From CAZUVM01 sp964623885 (GTDB lineage Bacteria; Verrucomicrobiota; Verrucomicrobiia; Limisphaerales; UBA8199), in the NCBI GenBank assembly GCA_964623885.1, contig CAZUVM010000043.1, forward strand, positions 1-63,329: a DNA stretch of 63,329 nt, read 5' to 3'. Positions 16,505-26,700 of this stretch are shown here, one piece after another (position 1 is the first letter of the stretch; each line of letters opens with the position of its first letter). The notes beneath the pieces are model-generated. The model saw nothing but the letters and a program-made list of their open reading frames with translations, was not told where the DNA came from and searched no databases. A program made the position numbers and the translations under genes.

Positions 16505-17578
16505 ATGAAAATGCGCCTGGAAACCAACCGAAGGCAGTTTCTCAAATCTTCTCTGTTGAGTGGCGCAGCCGCCATCACGACACCCTGGATCAGCTTCGGG
16601 TTATTTGGAGCTGAAACCGTTCCACCAGCACGGCCAGGAACTCGTGTGGCGCTGACAACCGGACCGGACCGGGCTGACCTGGCGTTCCAGGGCCTCAAAC
16701 CATTCGCGCCCGAGATCGCCGCGGCCATTGGCAATCGGCAAGTCATTATCAAGCCGAATAACGTCTCGATCGCGAACCAATTGTCCGCCAGCCACGGGCA
16801 AAATCTCGAAGGCATTCTCGAATTCCTCAGAAGTATCGGAAAAAAGGACGTGATGATCGCCGAATCCGCTGCCGATGGCCCAACGCTGGATGGCTTTGCC
16901 AACTATGGTTATGACCGGCTCGCCGCGAAGTACGGTGCGAGGCTGATGGACCTCGATCGGGAAGGGTACGAAATCGTGCATTGCTTCGATGAGCACGATT
17001 TTCGCCCGCACCGCTGCCGGATGTCTAAGGTGCTGCTCCGCCCAAGCAATTTCATCATTTCGGCAGCGAAGTTTAAGACCCATGACCGGGTGGTGGCGAC
17101 GCTGTCTTTAAAAAACGTGGTGGTTGGCGCGCCTATCAAGGACGCAGGGTTTCGGTGGGGGCCACAGACCAAACCCGGCGCCAGGAACGACAAAGCAATT
17201 ACTCATGGCGGCGGTTTCCGCGGAATCAACTACAATCTCTATGCCTTGGCTTCTAAGATCCATCCTCACTTGTCAGTAATCGATGGGTATGAAGGCATGG
17301 AAGGCGAAGGGCCGACCGGCGGCACACCAGTCCCGCAACGTGTGTGTGTCGTCAGTCCCGATTGGTTGGCCGCGGATCGGGTTGCTGCGGAGTTAATGGG
17401 GATCGATTTTGCCAATATTGGCTACCTCAACTATTGCGGCCAGACTGGTATGGGCGAAACGGACCTGAAGAAAATCGACATTGTCGGACCGTCCTTGAAG
17501 GATCATGTCCGGACGTACAAACTGTCTCAGAATATCGAGGAGCAACTTGTCTGGAAACAGCCGGTCCGCAAGTCTTAA
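16505..17578 (+). CDS. TAT-exported DUF362 domain protein
   Basis: From the ATG at 16505 the N-terminus is MKMRLETNRRQFLKSS followed by a hydrophobic LSGAAAITT, a twin-arginine signal with RR-x-F-L-K. Translation may start upstream at 16448 in the same frame, but the added residues are not signal-like. The mature part matches DUF362: QVIIKPNNVS, then DVMIAESAADG, LRPSNFIISAAKFKTHDRV, and VIDGYEGMEGEGPTGG. DUF362 proteins are often linked to iron-sulfur or nickel enzymes, but their reaction is not known. It diverges from the hem operon. Confidence 0.85.
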   Translation: MKMRLETNRRQFLKSSLLSGAAAITTPWISFGLFGAETVPPARPGTRVALTTGPDRADLAFQGLKPFAPEIAAAIGNRQVIIKPNNVSIANQLSASHGQNLEGILEFLRSIGKKDVMIAESAADGPTLDGFANYGYDRLAAKYGARLMDLDREGYEIVHCFDEHDFRPHRCRMSKVLLRPSNFIISAAKFKTHDRVVATLSLKNVVVGAPIKDAGFRWGPQTKPGARNDKAITHGGGFRGINYNLYALASKIHPHLSVIDGYEGMEGEGPTGGTPVPQRVCVVSPDWLAADRVAAELMGIDFANIGYLNYCGQTGMGETDLKKIDIVGPSLKDHVRTYKLSQNIEEQLVWKQPVRKS

Positions 17579-17617
17579 TCGACGGTAACGCCTGCGCTCA
17601 GAACTTCAATTGACCAG

Positions 17618-18841
17618 TTAGCTTCCGGGCTCCGCCAGGCGACCCAGGAATAGTATGCTGCCCGAGCGCGTGTCCCGGATAAGAAACAGGAACGGATGAT
17701 CCGCCCGGAACACGGGCGGTGGCGGAGGTGGTTTGTGAAACGCCGTGGCGGCCATAATCGCGGTGGTGGCAGCGGCAGCTTCCGTGCCTTCTTCGTTTAC
17801 GTCAACCCACGCTTTATGGGCTACCGACGAGATGAACAGATCCCTCGCCCCATCGATGCCTGAGAAATCCGCTTTCGCCGAGAATGCCTCAGGCATGCCC
17901 ATGTTTGCCAGGACACCTTGGAGGCTGAAGCCGGATTCAAGTTTGAATCTCGGAATGATAAGCTGGACCTTTTGCTTCTGCATCTGCGTCAGCCAGGTCT
18001 CGAGCAAGGGCGGTTGCAGAGAATTCTCGAGCCTTGAGCACCCATCAGCTTCCCGAGGCAATAGAATCAGCATACTGAGTTCCTCGCCTGCATAAGGCAG
18101 CCCAACACCCTGCAAATCTCCGTTCTCGAAGTACTTTACGGTATCCACGTGGGTCATGAACGGCGCATTGACCCGGTGGCCAGCGGACAGGTGGAAAAGC
18201 TGAGGGCGAGTGGCACTTTTCTGGAAAGGAACAGCCCAGGCCCCTTTAAAATAAATGGCATTTGCTAAAACCAGGCGCGTAGAGCCATTGATAGCGCCCG
18301 GAGCAATAATGTTCTGGATTTTGTTGCGGGTTTTCTGCGCCACCCAATTATTAATCTCGCGCGTCGCGGATTCGGCTCTGCGGCCAAAATCAACCATGTT
18401 GAGAGTCGCACCGTACTCCTGACGCGCCACATTTAGAAACTCTGGCAGGAATGGATGGTCCTGCTGCGACCAGAGGCCGTTAGCAATGTCGAGCTCGATT
18501 CCTTTTTGCTTTTGTGCATTTTGGAGTTGCGCCTGAAGACCGGCAAAGGAGGACTGCAGCGTGCCCCCGGGGAAGTGCAGCACTTGCGCCATTTGCGCTT
18601 CGGTGCTGCCGCGCGCGCCGGCATAAGCCATCGCAAGACAAGTCGAGATGCTGTAAGGCGAAAAGAATAGGTTTCCCGGGCTGGTCTTGAGCCGGGCGTA
18701 GAGATCGCAAGCAAACCTCGTGTTTCCCTCCACGAGCGAGTTGGTCGAAGCCGTATTTGCGGCGTTAAGCAAGTCAGGCCGGCATGAGCACACCGCGAGG
18801 AGAGCGAGAGGTAACAGGCCGCGAAGCGCTTTCATATTCAA
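17618..18841 (-). CDS. Serpin family protease inhibitor, probably lipid-anchored
   Basis: A 407-residue serpin, a suicide inhibitor of serine or cysteine proteases. The N-terminus (LLPLALLAVCSC) is a signal with a plausible lipobox. Family marks are NLFFSPYSISTCLAMAYAGARG near residue 60, LVLANAIYFKGAW near 195, and the C-terminal PFLFLIRDTRSGSILFLGRL. The hinge EEGTEAAAATT has the small residues needed for loop insertion, so it should be inhibitory. The loop around P1 (ATAF-H) suggests an elastase-like target, followed by an unusual run of six prolines. It overlaps the 104-residue gene upstream by 68 nt. Confidence 0.93.
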   Translation of the reverse strand: MNMKALRGLLPLALLAVCSCRPDLLNAANTASTNSLVEGNTRFACDLYARLKTSPGNLFFSPYSISTCLAMAYAGARGSTEAQMAQVLHFPGGTLQSSFAGLQAQLQNAQKQKGIELDIANGLWSQQDHPFLPEFLNVARQEYGATLNMVDFGRRAESATREINNWVAQKTRNKIQNIIAPGAINGSTRLVLANAIYFKGAWAVPFQKSATRPQLFHLSAGHRVNAPFMTHVDTVKYFENGDLQGVGLPYAGEELSMLILLPREADGCSRLENSLQPPLLETWLTQMQKQKVQLIIPRFKLESGFSLQGVLANMGMPEAFSAKADFSGIDGARDLFISSVAHKAWVDVNEEGTEAAAATTAIMAATAFHKPPPPPPVFRADHPFLFLIRDTRSGSILFLGRLAEPGS

Positions 18842-19088
18842 ACCCTTTGGAACGTAACCGCGCGACCGGGTTAAGCAAGCGCGCGCGAGTTAACTTCAGG
18901 TAATTTGCCATTGGTTCGATGCCGCTAACCTGAGCGGTTGTGCGCCGCGGGCCAATACAGGCCGTGACGGTGTAATGGACGAATTGATTCGCGAGGCCCA
19001 GGATCTGGATTTCGGCGGCGCGCGTGCGCCAGACCTGGCCTTTGGTTAACGGACGTTGAATTGGCTCTTCAGCAGCTCGGTTCCTCAT
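18774..19088 (-). CDS. Small protein, paralog of the gene at 19103 (GQxW-domain)
   Basis: A 104-residue protein of unknown function whose core resembles its upstream neighbour. The shared pattern is L-x2-GQ-[VL]-W-[RK], hydrophobic beta strand, H-Y, R-x-T-x-Q, I-E-x-[ML]-x2-Y-L, at about residues 14-70. This looks like a short strand-strand-helix domain of about 60 residues. No signal peptide. The C-terminal 35 residues are Arg/Ser rich and overlap the serpin start, so the true end may be functionally unimportant. The overlap suggests translational coupling with the serpin. Ribosome site is weak. Confidence 0.55.
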   Translation of the reverse strand: MRNRAAEEPIQRPLTKGQVWRTRAAEIQILGLANQFVHYTVTACIGPRRTTAQVSGIEPMANYLKLTRARLLNPVARLRSKGFEYESASRPVTSRSPRGVLMPA

Positions 19089-19102
19089 AGGTTCTTAATC
19101 AG

Positions 19103-19357
19103 TCAAGCTGCGAAAGCAGCCGTTTGTGTCGCGCCCAGGTCGTTGCCGACCAATTGGGCTTCGCTCTGCCTCAAATAATTGAGCAAGGCCTCAATGCGGA
19201 TCATCTGGGTCACGGTGGTTCGGATGTTGGGTTGCCGTAACATTTTGTAATGGATGAGACGTTTCCCCAGTTCAACAATGTAAACATAGCCATGCTCGAC
19301 CTTCCAGAGCTGGCCTTCCCTCAAATGGTGCAGGCGGTCGGTTTCGGCAGTTTCCAT
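19103..19357 (-). CDS. Small protein, paralog of the gene at 18774 (GQxW-domain)
   Basis: From the ATG at 19357 (METAETDRLHHLREG) the protein has 84 residues; a TTG 39 nt further upstream is less likely because GAGGTG lies about 10 nt before this ATG. The core LREGQLWKVEHGYVYIVELG ... IHYKM, RTTVTQMIRIEALLNYL matches the neighbour downstream. The domain is not one I recognise. It is separated from the neighbour by only 14 nt, so it heads a three-gene unit with the serpin. Confidence 0.6.
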   Translation of the reverse strand: METAETDRLHHLREGQLWKVEHGYVYIVELGKRLIHYKMLRQPNIRTTVTQMIRIEALLNYLRQSEAQLVGNDLGATQTAAFAA

Positions 19358-19716
19358 ATACTCAACAGACACCTCACCTGATATTTTGTTGCACAAAAAG
19401 GCATTACATTTTTGTAAGGGTTTTGTAACAAGAAGGTTTCAAACTGCTCAGGGAACCAACCGGCTCATCGTCCCGGCGTTAATGAATGAACGAACGATTG
19501 ATGCCGGAAACACTTAAACCGGAACGATGCAGTAGTCTTCGGGAGCGCCCCCGCTCGGGCGCTGCCAACCGGCGCCCTCGCCGGTTGGTCCGTCTCGGCC
19601 CAAGCTTACCAAATAGTGAGTAGGAATGACGAAGCGGGAATGCGTTTGGCGAAGGCGCCAACCGCTGCGCCCCAGGCGGGCGCGGTCCCTTTCAATTGAA
19701 TCGTCATGGCTTAAAA
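19358..19716. other. Spacer upstream of the small-paralog/serpin unit with GC palindromes
   Basis: No credible gene. The first 70 nt next to the ATG at 19357 are AT rich (TTTTGTTGCAC, TTACATTTTTGTAAGGGTTTTGTAAC), suitable for a promoter. Positions 19546-19600 contain GAGCGCCCCCGCTCGGGCGCTGCC and CCAACCGGCGCCCTCGCCGGTTGG-like inverted arms that resemble the other dispersed repeats. Confidence 0.4.
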
Positions 19717-21549
19717 CTACCGTTTCTCAGTTCCCCTGCTCTCGCCGGCTAAGTTTTCCCTGGCTGTTTCCAAAGCCGACCACAACCCAGAGCGCGTCAC
19801 CAGCCCAACCGGGCAGTCCGGGTTCTCGCGCATCACGACCGGTAGATTGCCGACATCTTGCGCGGCATACCGTTTGAGGATGGTAAAAAGATCCTCGTCC
19901 GGATACGCCACCGCGCGATCGGGCGAGACCAGATCCCGCACCGCTATGATGCGCCTTTGCTCTTCGGGAATTCGATGGGTTGCCAGCAGAGTAACCCGGC
20001 CACGGAGCCGGTTCTGCTCGACAACCGGCAGACTGGCCAATCCATAATCTCCCATCAGAGTTACGGCCTCCGCCACGGATGCGTTTACGTTCACATACAC
20101 CGGCAGGTGAATCATAACATCCGCCACTTTTACTCGTCGCAAGGCAATCGGTTCGAATTCATCCATGTGGAACGGCGAGTCAAGCCGGCTGCCGACCTGC
20201 GCCGGGAAGATTGTCTTCTTCCCCGACAGGATAAAAGCGGTCACCACGGCAAACATCGCGGGTGCCAGCAACCCATAGCCGCCGGTCATTTCCGAGATCA
20301 TGATGATGGTTGAAATCGGCGCTTTGGCCGCCGCTGCGAAAAAGGCCATCATGCCGACAATCGCAAAGTTGCCCGGGTGCGGCTCCACGGAAGGGAACAA
20401 GTAGTTCGCCGCGTAACCGAACGCCCCGCCGAACATGCCGCCCGTCACCACACAGGGACCGAAGATGCCGCCCGAATTGCCCGAACCCAGCGTCAGCGAT
20501 GCCGCCACGATTTCCGCCACTGCTGCGGGCAACAACATCCAGGGCGACAGCAGACTCGCATTTTGGGTGATGGCAAGCTGCGCCCAGCCATAGCCTGTGC
20601 CGATCACAGATGGAACGAATAAACCGATCAGACCTGTTGCGGTTCCACCGATCGCCGCCGCCAGCCAAAGCGGAAACCGTTTGAAGAAAAGTTCGGTCCG
20701 CCAATAAGTGCCAATCAACAACCGAGCCAGGAGCCCGCAACCGGCGCCCAGCGCGGCGTACAGCAACAAGGAGAGCGGGTTTTCGAATTGCACATTCGCG
20801 GCGGGCAGCCTGAATACAGGTTGGAATCCCTCTACGCCGCCTACGATGGTATAGCCGATCACCGACGCGATCAGGCCAGGGACCAGCGCTTCCACCTCGA
20901 AATCTTCGGTGTAGAAAATCTCCGCGGAAATAATTGCTCCTGCCAATGGTGCCTTGAAAATCGCTGCGATGCCGGCGCCCAATCCGGCGGCCAGGGCAAA
21001 GTTACGCTCGCGGGCGGTGAGCTTTAGCCGGTCCGCGATGCTGGCACCCGTCGCGGCGCCAATCTGGGCAATGGGACCCTCGCGACCGGAGGCCAGACCA
21101 CCTCCGATCGTAAGGGCAGAAGTGATCAGTTTAAAAATAGCCGTTGGGAATTTGAGTTTCGCGTTTTGGTGAAACGCGCGGATAGCTGCGTTGGTCCCAA
21201 TGCCAGCCGTCTCCGGCGCAAATCTCCACGTTAGAAAACCACCCAGCAGACCGACTGCGCCGGTCACCAACGGCAGCAGCCACGGGCGCGCCATCTGAAA
21301 AACGTATTGGCCAGAGCCGCCCTCACCGCCGGGCATGGGTGGCGTGTATCCAACAATCGGTGTCAGCACGACTCGGTTTACGAAGTGGATGCAGTATATA
21401 AGGGCCAGAGCCCCCAGCCCTGCTCCCACTCCAATCAAAACGCCAATAAAACCCCATTTGCGCAGAAAAGTTGCCTCTTCCCAAATCTCGGCGGCGCGTT
21501 GTCCCCAAACCAGGTTGTTCATCTTTGGTGTCGGCAAAAGGTGCGGCAC
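19717..21549 (-). CDS. ClC chloride channel/transporter with C-terminal CBS pair
   Basis: A 610-residue membrane protein. The ClC core (about residues 30-450) has at least ten hydrophobic segments. The gating glutamate is Glu157 in GREGPI. The second selectivity region is GSGNSGGIFGPCVVTGG near residue 360. The first motif reads GIGTNAAI instead of the textbook GSGIP. Two CBS domains follow at about 480-600 (VADVMIHLPVYVNVNASVAEAVTLM and VRDLVSPDRAVAYPDEDLFTIL), which often bind adenine nucleotides. Whether it is a channel or a proton exchanger is uncertain. The gene stands alone downstream of pckG, behind a terminator. Confidence 0.93.
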   Translation of the reverse strand: MPHLLPTPKMNNLVWGQRAAEIWEEATFLRKWGFIGVLIGVGAGLGALALIYCIHFVNRVVLTPIVGYTPPMPGGEGGSGQYVFQMARPWLLPLVTGAVGLLGGFLTWRFAPETAGIGTNAAIRAFHQNAKLKFPTAIFKLITSALTIGGGLASGREGPIAQIGAATGASIADRLKLTARERNFALAAGLGAGIAAIFKAPLAGAIISAEIFYTEDFEVEALVPGLIASVIGYTIVGGVEGFQPVFRLPAANVQFENPLSLLLYAALGAGCGLLARLLIGTYWRTELFFKRFPLWLAAAIGGTATGLIGLFVPSVIGTGYGWAQLAITQNASLLSPWMLLPAAVAEIVAASLTLGSGNSGGIFGPCVVTGGMFGGAFGYAANYLFPSVEPHPGNFAIVGMMAFFAAAAKAPISTIIMISEMTGGYGLLAPAMFAVVTAFILSGKKTIFPAQVGSRLDSPFHMDEFEPIALRRVKVADVMIHLPVYVNVNASVAEAVTLMGDYGLASLPVVEQNRLRGRVTLLATHRIPEEQRRIIAVRDLVSPDRAVAYPDEDLFTILKRYAAQDVGNLPVVMRENPDCPVGLVTRSGLWSALETARENLAGESRGTEKR

Positions 21550-21588
21550 GCCCGCTCCTTTTACAAATATAACGCCCAGGATGCAAAG

Positions 21589-21610
21589 GAGCGGCCCGAT
21601 TGGGCCGCTC
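21589..21610 (-). terminator. Rho-independent terminator of pckG
   Basis: GAGCGGCCC (21589-21597) and GGGCCGCTC (21602-21610) form a perfect 9-bp stem with a 4-nt loop, 28 nt past the pckG stop on the minus strand. On that strand it is followed by CTTTGCATCC, a short, moderately T-containing tail. It separates pckG from the ClC gene. Confidence 0.65.
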
Positions 21611-21637
21611 TCTCTCTCCGCTCTACCACTAATCTAA

Positions 21638-23500
21638 TCAGGCAGCTTGGGACACGGCGGCGCGACCCAGCTCAGGCTGGACCTGCTGATGTGCGGCCGC
21701 GTCAAGCCGACGCGATAATTCGCTGAGCTGGTGCTTCATGGCAGCCGGCAGTTTATCGCCAAACTGATCGAAATAACGGTTGGCGTCCTCGGCTTCCTTT
21801 TTCCAGAGCGCGAGGTCGACGCGCAAAAGCGTCTGCAGATCCGCGTCGCTGATGTTTAATCCTTTTACATCGAGAGTTTCCGGTGTGGGCAGCGAGCCAA
21901 TGGGTGTAGTGCTCGCCTGGGCCGTGCCTTCGACACGCTCGCAAACCCATTTGAGGACCCGGCTGTTCTCGCCATAACCAGGCCAGAGCCATTTGCCCTC
22001 GGGGCTTTTGCGAAACCAATTGACGAAGAAAACCTTCGGCAACTTGGCGCGGTCCGTGCGCTTAGCAAAGGACAACCAATGAGCCAGGTAATCCGCCAAA
22101 TTGTAGCCACAGAACGGTAGCATGGCGAAAGGATCGCGACGCAAGACGCCCGCTTTGCCCAGTGCGGCCGCCGTCGTTTCCGATCCGGCTGAAGCACCCA
22201 TGAACACGCCGTGTTCCCAGTCAAAAGCCTCGGCCACTAACGGCACGGTCGAAGCGCGGCGGCCACCGAACAGGATTGCGGATAGCGGCACCCCTTCCGG
22301 ATTCTGCCATTGCGGATCAATGACCGGGCACTGAGCTGCAGGAGCCGTGAACCGCGCATTGGGATGCGCGCCTTTGCGACCGGAATCCGGCGTCCATTCC
22401 TTGCCTTCCCAGTCAATACCGCGGGTCGGAGCAGGCATTCCCATATCCTCCCACCAAACGTCGCCATCCGGCGTAAGGACAACGTTTGTGAAAATCGTAT
22501 TGCGCCCGATCGTCTCCATCGCGTTCGGATTGCTCTTTGTCGAGGTGCCCGGTGCGACGCCAAAGAAGCCCATCTCCGGGTTCATGGCGTAGAGCCGCCC
22601 GTCTTTTCCCACGCGGATCCAGGCAATATCGTCGCCCACGCAGCGCACCGACCAGCCCAGTAGCGAAGGCCGCAACATCGCGAGATTGGTCTTGCCGCAG
22701 GCGCTCGGAAAGGCACCGGCAAGGTAATGAGTTTTGCCCTGAGGCGAGGTTAGCGCCAGGATCAACATGTGCTCGGCCAGCCAGCCTTCGCATTTGGCAA
22801 CGGTCGAAGCGATGCGCAGAGCCAGGCATTTTTTGCCCAGTAACGCGTTGCCGCCGTAGCCGGAGCCGTAAGACCATATGGAAGGATCTTCGGGAAAGTG
22901 TACGATGTATTTGTTTTTCGGATCAGGTTCGCAGGGCCAGGGAACATCCGCCTGACCGAGTTTGAGGGGCGCGCCAACCGAGTGCAGGCAGGGAACGTAT
23001 TCGCCATCGGCTGCGAGCTTGTCGAGTGCTACCTTACCCATCCGGGTCGTAATCCGCATGTTGACCACGACATATGGCGAATCAGTAATCTCGATGCCGA
23101 CCTTCGCGATCGGGGAATCGAGCGGCCCCATGACGAACGGAACCACATACATCACGCGGCCAGCCATCGCGCCACGAAACATCCCAACCAGTTTCTGTTT
23201 CATTTCGACGGGATCAGCCCAATTGTTAGTAGGCCCCGCTTCTTCTTTGGTCCGAGAACAAATATAGGTGCGGTCCTCGACGCGAGCCACATCGCTCGGA
23301 TGCGAACGCGCCAGGAAGCAGCCGGGGCGCTTGGATTGATTCAAGCGAGTGAACGTGCCCGCCTGCACCATCTGGTCGCAGAGGCTGTCAAATTCAGTTT
23401 GGGAACCGTCGCACCAATGGACGCGCGCGGGTTGGCAAAGTTGCGACATTTCCTCGACCCAAGCGAGGAGCTTGCGATGTTTCGTCAAAGCGACCGACAT
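21638..23500 (-). CDS. pckG: Phosphoenolpyruvate carboxykinase, GTP-dependent
   Basis: From the ATG at 23500 (MSVALTKHRKLLAWVEEMS) the protein has 620 residues, the normal size of the GTP class; the preceding 31 codons have no similarity. It interconverts oxaloacetate and PEP, the entry into gluconeogenesis. Clear marks are the P-loop FPSACGKTNLAM near residue 258, the WVGDDIAWI-like CVGDDIAWIRVGKDGRLYAMNPE, and the GTP-class segments RPGCFLARSHPSDVARVEDRTY and SYGSGYGGNALLGKKC. A terminator follows. It is monocistronic by spacing. Confidence 0.96.
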   Translation of the reverse strand: MSVALTKHRKLLAWVEEMSQLCQPARVHWCDGSQTEFDSLCDQMVQAGTFTRLNQSKRPGCFLARSHPSDVARVEDRTYICSRTKEEAGPTNNWADPVEMKQKLVGMFRGAMAGRVMYVVPFVMGPLDSPIAKVGIEITDSPYVVVNMRITTRMGKVALDKLAADGEYVPCLHSVGAPLKLGQADVPWPCEPDPKNKYIVHFPEDPSIWSYGSGYGGNALLGKKCLALRIASTVAKCEGWLAEHMLILALTSPQGKTHYLAGAFPSACGKTNLAMLRPSLLGWSVRCVGDDIAWIRVGKDGRLYAMNPEMGFFGVAPGTSTKSNPNAMETIGRNTIFTNVVLTPDGDVWWEDMGMPAPTRGIDWEGKEWTPDSGRKGAHPNARFTAPAAQCPVIDPQWQNPEGVPLSAILFGGRRASTVPLVAEAFDWEHGVFMGASAGSETTAAALGKAGVLRRDPFAMLPFCGYNLADYLAHWLSFAKRTDRAKLPKVFFVNWFRKSPEGKWLWPGYGENSRVLKWVCERVEGTAQASTTPIGSLPTPETLDVKGLNISDADLQTLLRVDLALWKKEAEDANRYFDQFGDKLPAAMKHQLSELSRRLDAAAHQQVQPELGRAAVSQAA

Positions 23501-23754
23501 AATCGTTGTTCTGTTGGGTGGCCGGGCTCTTGCCGGGCCGGGTATCCTTAAGTATGCGCTTGCCAGCCAAGTTAGCCTAATACGATTTTTCAATTAATGT
23601 GATAGAATAAAGCGAATGACGTGCCTATGAGTTTTTTGAACTTTCTAACGGATCGGCAAAGCGATTGACTGCTGCGAGCAATTTTACCGCCCTGCGGTCG
23701 TGGCGATCACCAGCGATGCAAAAAGAAGCTATTTGGACGGCGTTGAGTTGAGAA

Positions 23755-26700
23755 TCAGGAACCGGCACGCGCCGGGCTGCCCTGCCAATGGGTATTGGCC
23801 GGTAAGGTTTCGCCTTTCATCAGCAGCGACAGATCATCGAGCGAGGAACCCTCTTCCATGCAGGTATCGTACAGCACCAACGTCCCGGCGCCGACATGGC
23901 AACGCGGCCCAATCCGTACGTACGACATCTTCATTACTCGGTCCTCAAACAGGTGCGTTTGGATCGTGCAATCGGAATTGAGCGCCGCTTCATCACCGAT
24001 TGCGGCCAGGTCAAACTCGCTGAGATCAGTGGTTTCCATGTAAACGCGCCTGCCGATTCGGGCGCCCAACAGGCGAAAGTACCAGCAGACGAAGGGCGTG
24101 CCCGTGAGCGAACCGACCAGGAACGGCTCAGCCAGGTGCTCGTGCAGGGCGTTGAGAAGTTCGTTACGCCAAACAAACGTGCTCCAGAGCGGTTTCTCGC
24201 TAGGCTCATAGCGGCCGACGAGGAGCCATTTGGATGCAATCGTGAACATTACTGCCGCGAGGCCACAGCCCAGATAGAGCGGAGGGAAGAACAACAGCGT
24301 CTGCAGCAAGCTGTATGAATCGTGCAGCAAAAGCAGGACCGAGAACATGAGACTCAATAACACGATAAACCCAGTCGCGGGCGCGATGACCCGGACAAAT
24401 TCGATTGCCGCCCGCTGGGCCCGCAGTTTCGCGGTAGGTTGAAATGTCGTTTCGCGTCCGAATGCGGTGCTCTTTTGTCGCTGCGGTAGGAACACGGCGG
24501 GAGAACCCAGCCATGCGCTGTCGACGCGCAAAGCGTCAGCCGGCTTCGTCGGTGGAGCGGTCAGGCATCCAATGAGGACTTCATCCCCGATGACGGTTCC
24601 GGGTGGCAGCAGCGCGCTGTTGCCGATGAAGGAGCGCTTGCCAATTTGGCTGCGATCCAACGTCATCCAGCCGTCGCGAATTCGAGGGGCTCCCAGCGAG
24701 ACGTTATCCGCGACAAAGCTCTCATCGCCAATTTCCAGCAGATCCGGTGATATGAAGGAGGCCGTGGAGACCTCCGCACCGGAACCGAGTCGAGCGCCGA
24801 GTAATTTGTACCACGGCGACAAGTAAATGGAGGCGTAGAGTGGACCGAGAATGTCGAGGCTGAGGTCCAGCGTTTGGGCGACAAACCATTTCCGTAAATA
24901 ATACAGGGTATGCAGCCGGTGTCGGCCGGGCTGGACTTTCCCCAAGAGCGCCCATTTGAGCACGGCGATCTCCAGTGCCAGAAGCACAACAAACGACACG
25001 CCGACCAGCGGCGACAGGAATAAGTACCAATAATAGGGATCGATGTAGTTTAGTTTGTTCATTGCGACGATCCCTGGGAACAAAGCGGCAACGACGAGCA
25101 CAGGAAAGATGAGGAGACCAATCCCGTGTAGAACGCCAAAACCGAACCGCCGCAAGGTGGAGGGCTTTGGGCGCGGTTGCGGCTCTGGTTTCGAAGGCGC
25201 GGTTATCTCACGGGCCGGCGACCCGGCCCAAATTTCGCCCGCAGGGATTTTGAGTCCACGCGACAGCAAGGAAAGATCTTCGAGCGCTGCGTCATCCTCC
25301 AGGGTTGTGTCTTCGCGCATAGCCGCGCGCGCGCCGATGAAGCAATTCTTGCCGATGGAGATCGTCCCGATCTTTAGAAAACCGTCCTCGACAGTATAGC
25401 CGAGGAGGTTGGAATCAACATTGATGCTGGTATCGTCGCCAATCGACAAAAGGTCATAGATGGCGAAGTTATCGGATGCGAGATGGACGTTGCGGCCGAT
25501 GCGGGCGCCCATGAGCCGGAGGTAAATATTCAGCAGTGGTGTTCCTGATAGATACGATACGGGTACCGCAGCCTCGATTGTAGTCACCAGCCACCAACGA
25601 AAATAATAGAGGCCCCAGAGCGGATATTTCCCTGGCCGGTAGCGTCCAATCACGAGCCACTTCACCAATATCGGGATCGCCAACATAACGGGATAAAACG
25701 CGATCAAGCTGGCGAACGCACCGAGGATGGATGGAAGGTAATCCAAATCTTCCTCAACGAGGACCGTGTAAGTCAGATAAGGTGCCAGCCACTGCAGGGC
25801 AAAGAAGCTCAAGATGAACAGAAGACTGATGGCCTGCGCTGCGCCGCACAGGAAATGGCACCAGGACGATACCGAGGAATGGGAACTCGGCGCTGCTGCT
25901 GCGGAACCGTAACTGACCCCGGCATTCGCAGGTTCCTCGTGCTTCTCAAATTCGGCAGCCAGGGAGCGAACGGTCGGATTTCGATAAACGTCCAACATCG
26001 AGATGCGCGCAAAGGTCTCGGTCCGGCGCAACTCCGAAACGAGGCGCGCGGCCAGAAGCGAATGCCCACCCAGGTCGAGAAAGAAATCAGCTGTGACTGA
26101 AACCGGCAATGGCGAAAACAGTCTTCCCCAGGCCGCGGTAAGTTGCCGCTCGGCTTCTGTGGAAGGAATTACAACGTCGCGCTCTATCTCGAGTGGGAAG
26201 GCGCTTGGGGCAGGAAGACTGTTGCGATCGACCTTGCCGCTGGGCAGGGTCGGCAGAGAAGCCACGGTCTCGAACGAAGCCGGAACCATGTATGCCGGGA
26301 GCCTGGCGCGAAGAACATCGCGTAAAGTTTTATGATCGGGTTTCGTTGATGCGGGCGGGACAATATAAGCGACGAGTTGTTGGAGTCCCGGGATGTCCTC
26401 GCGCAGAGCGACCGCGGCAGCTTGCACACCAGGAGATTCGAGCAAAACGGCTTCGATTTCCGCTAGTTCCACCCTAAATCCACGAATCTTCACCTGTCCA
26501 TCCAGGCGGCCCAGGAATTCCAATTCACCTTCAGGCGTCCAGCGGGCAAGATCACCGGTTCGATAGAGGCGCTGGGTCTGTCGCGAACCTGGTGTTCCAC
26601 CGAATGCCGCAGGACTTTTGCCGGAGGGCAGGACTTCGAGGCTCGGAAAGTCACGAGATATTTGGAAAGAAATCGGCCCCGGTAAAGGCTCATGCGGCAC

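Noticed and set aside
19479..19661. Short minus ORF in the spacer near 19550
   Set aside because: It is made of the palindromic repeat words, not a gene.
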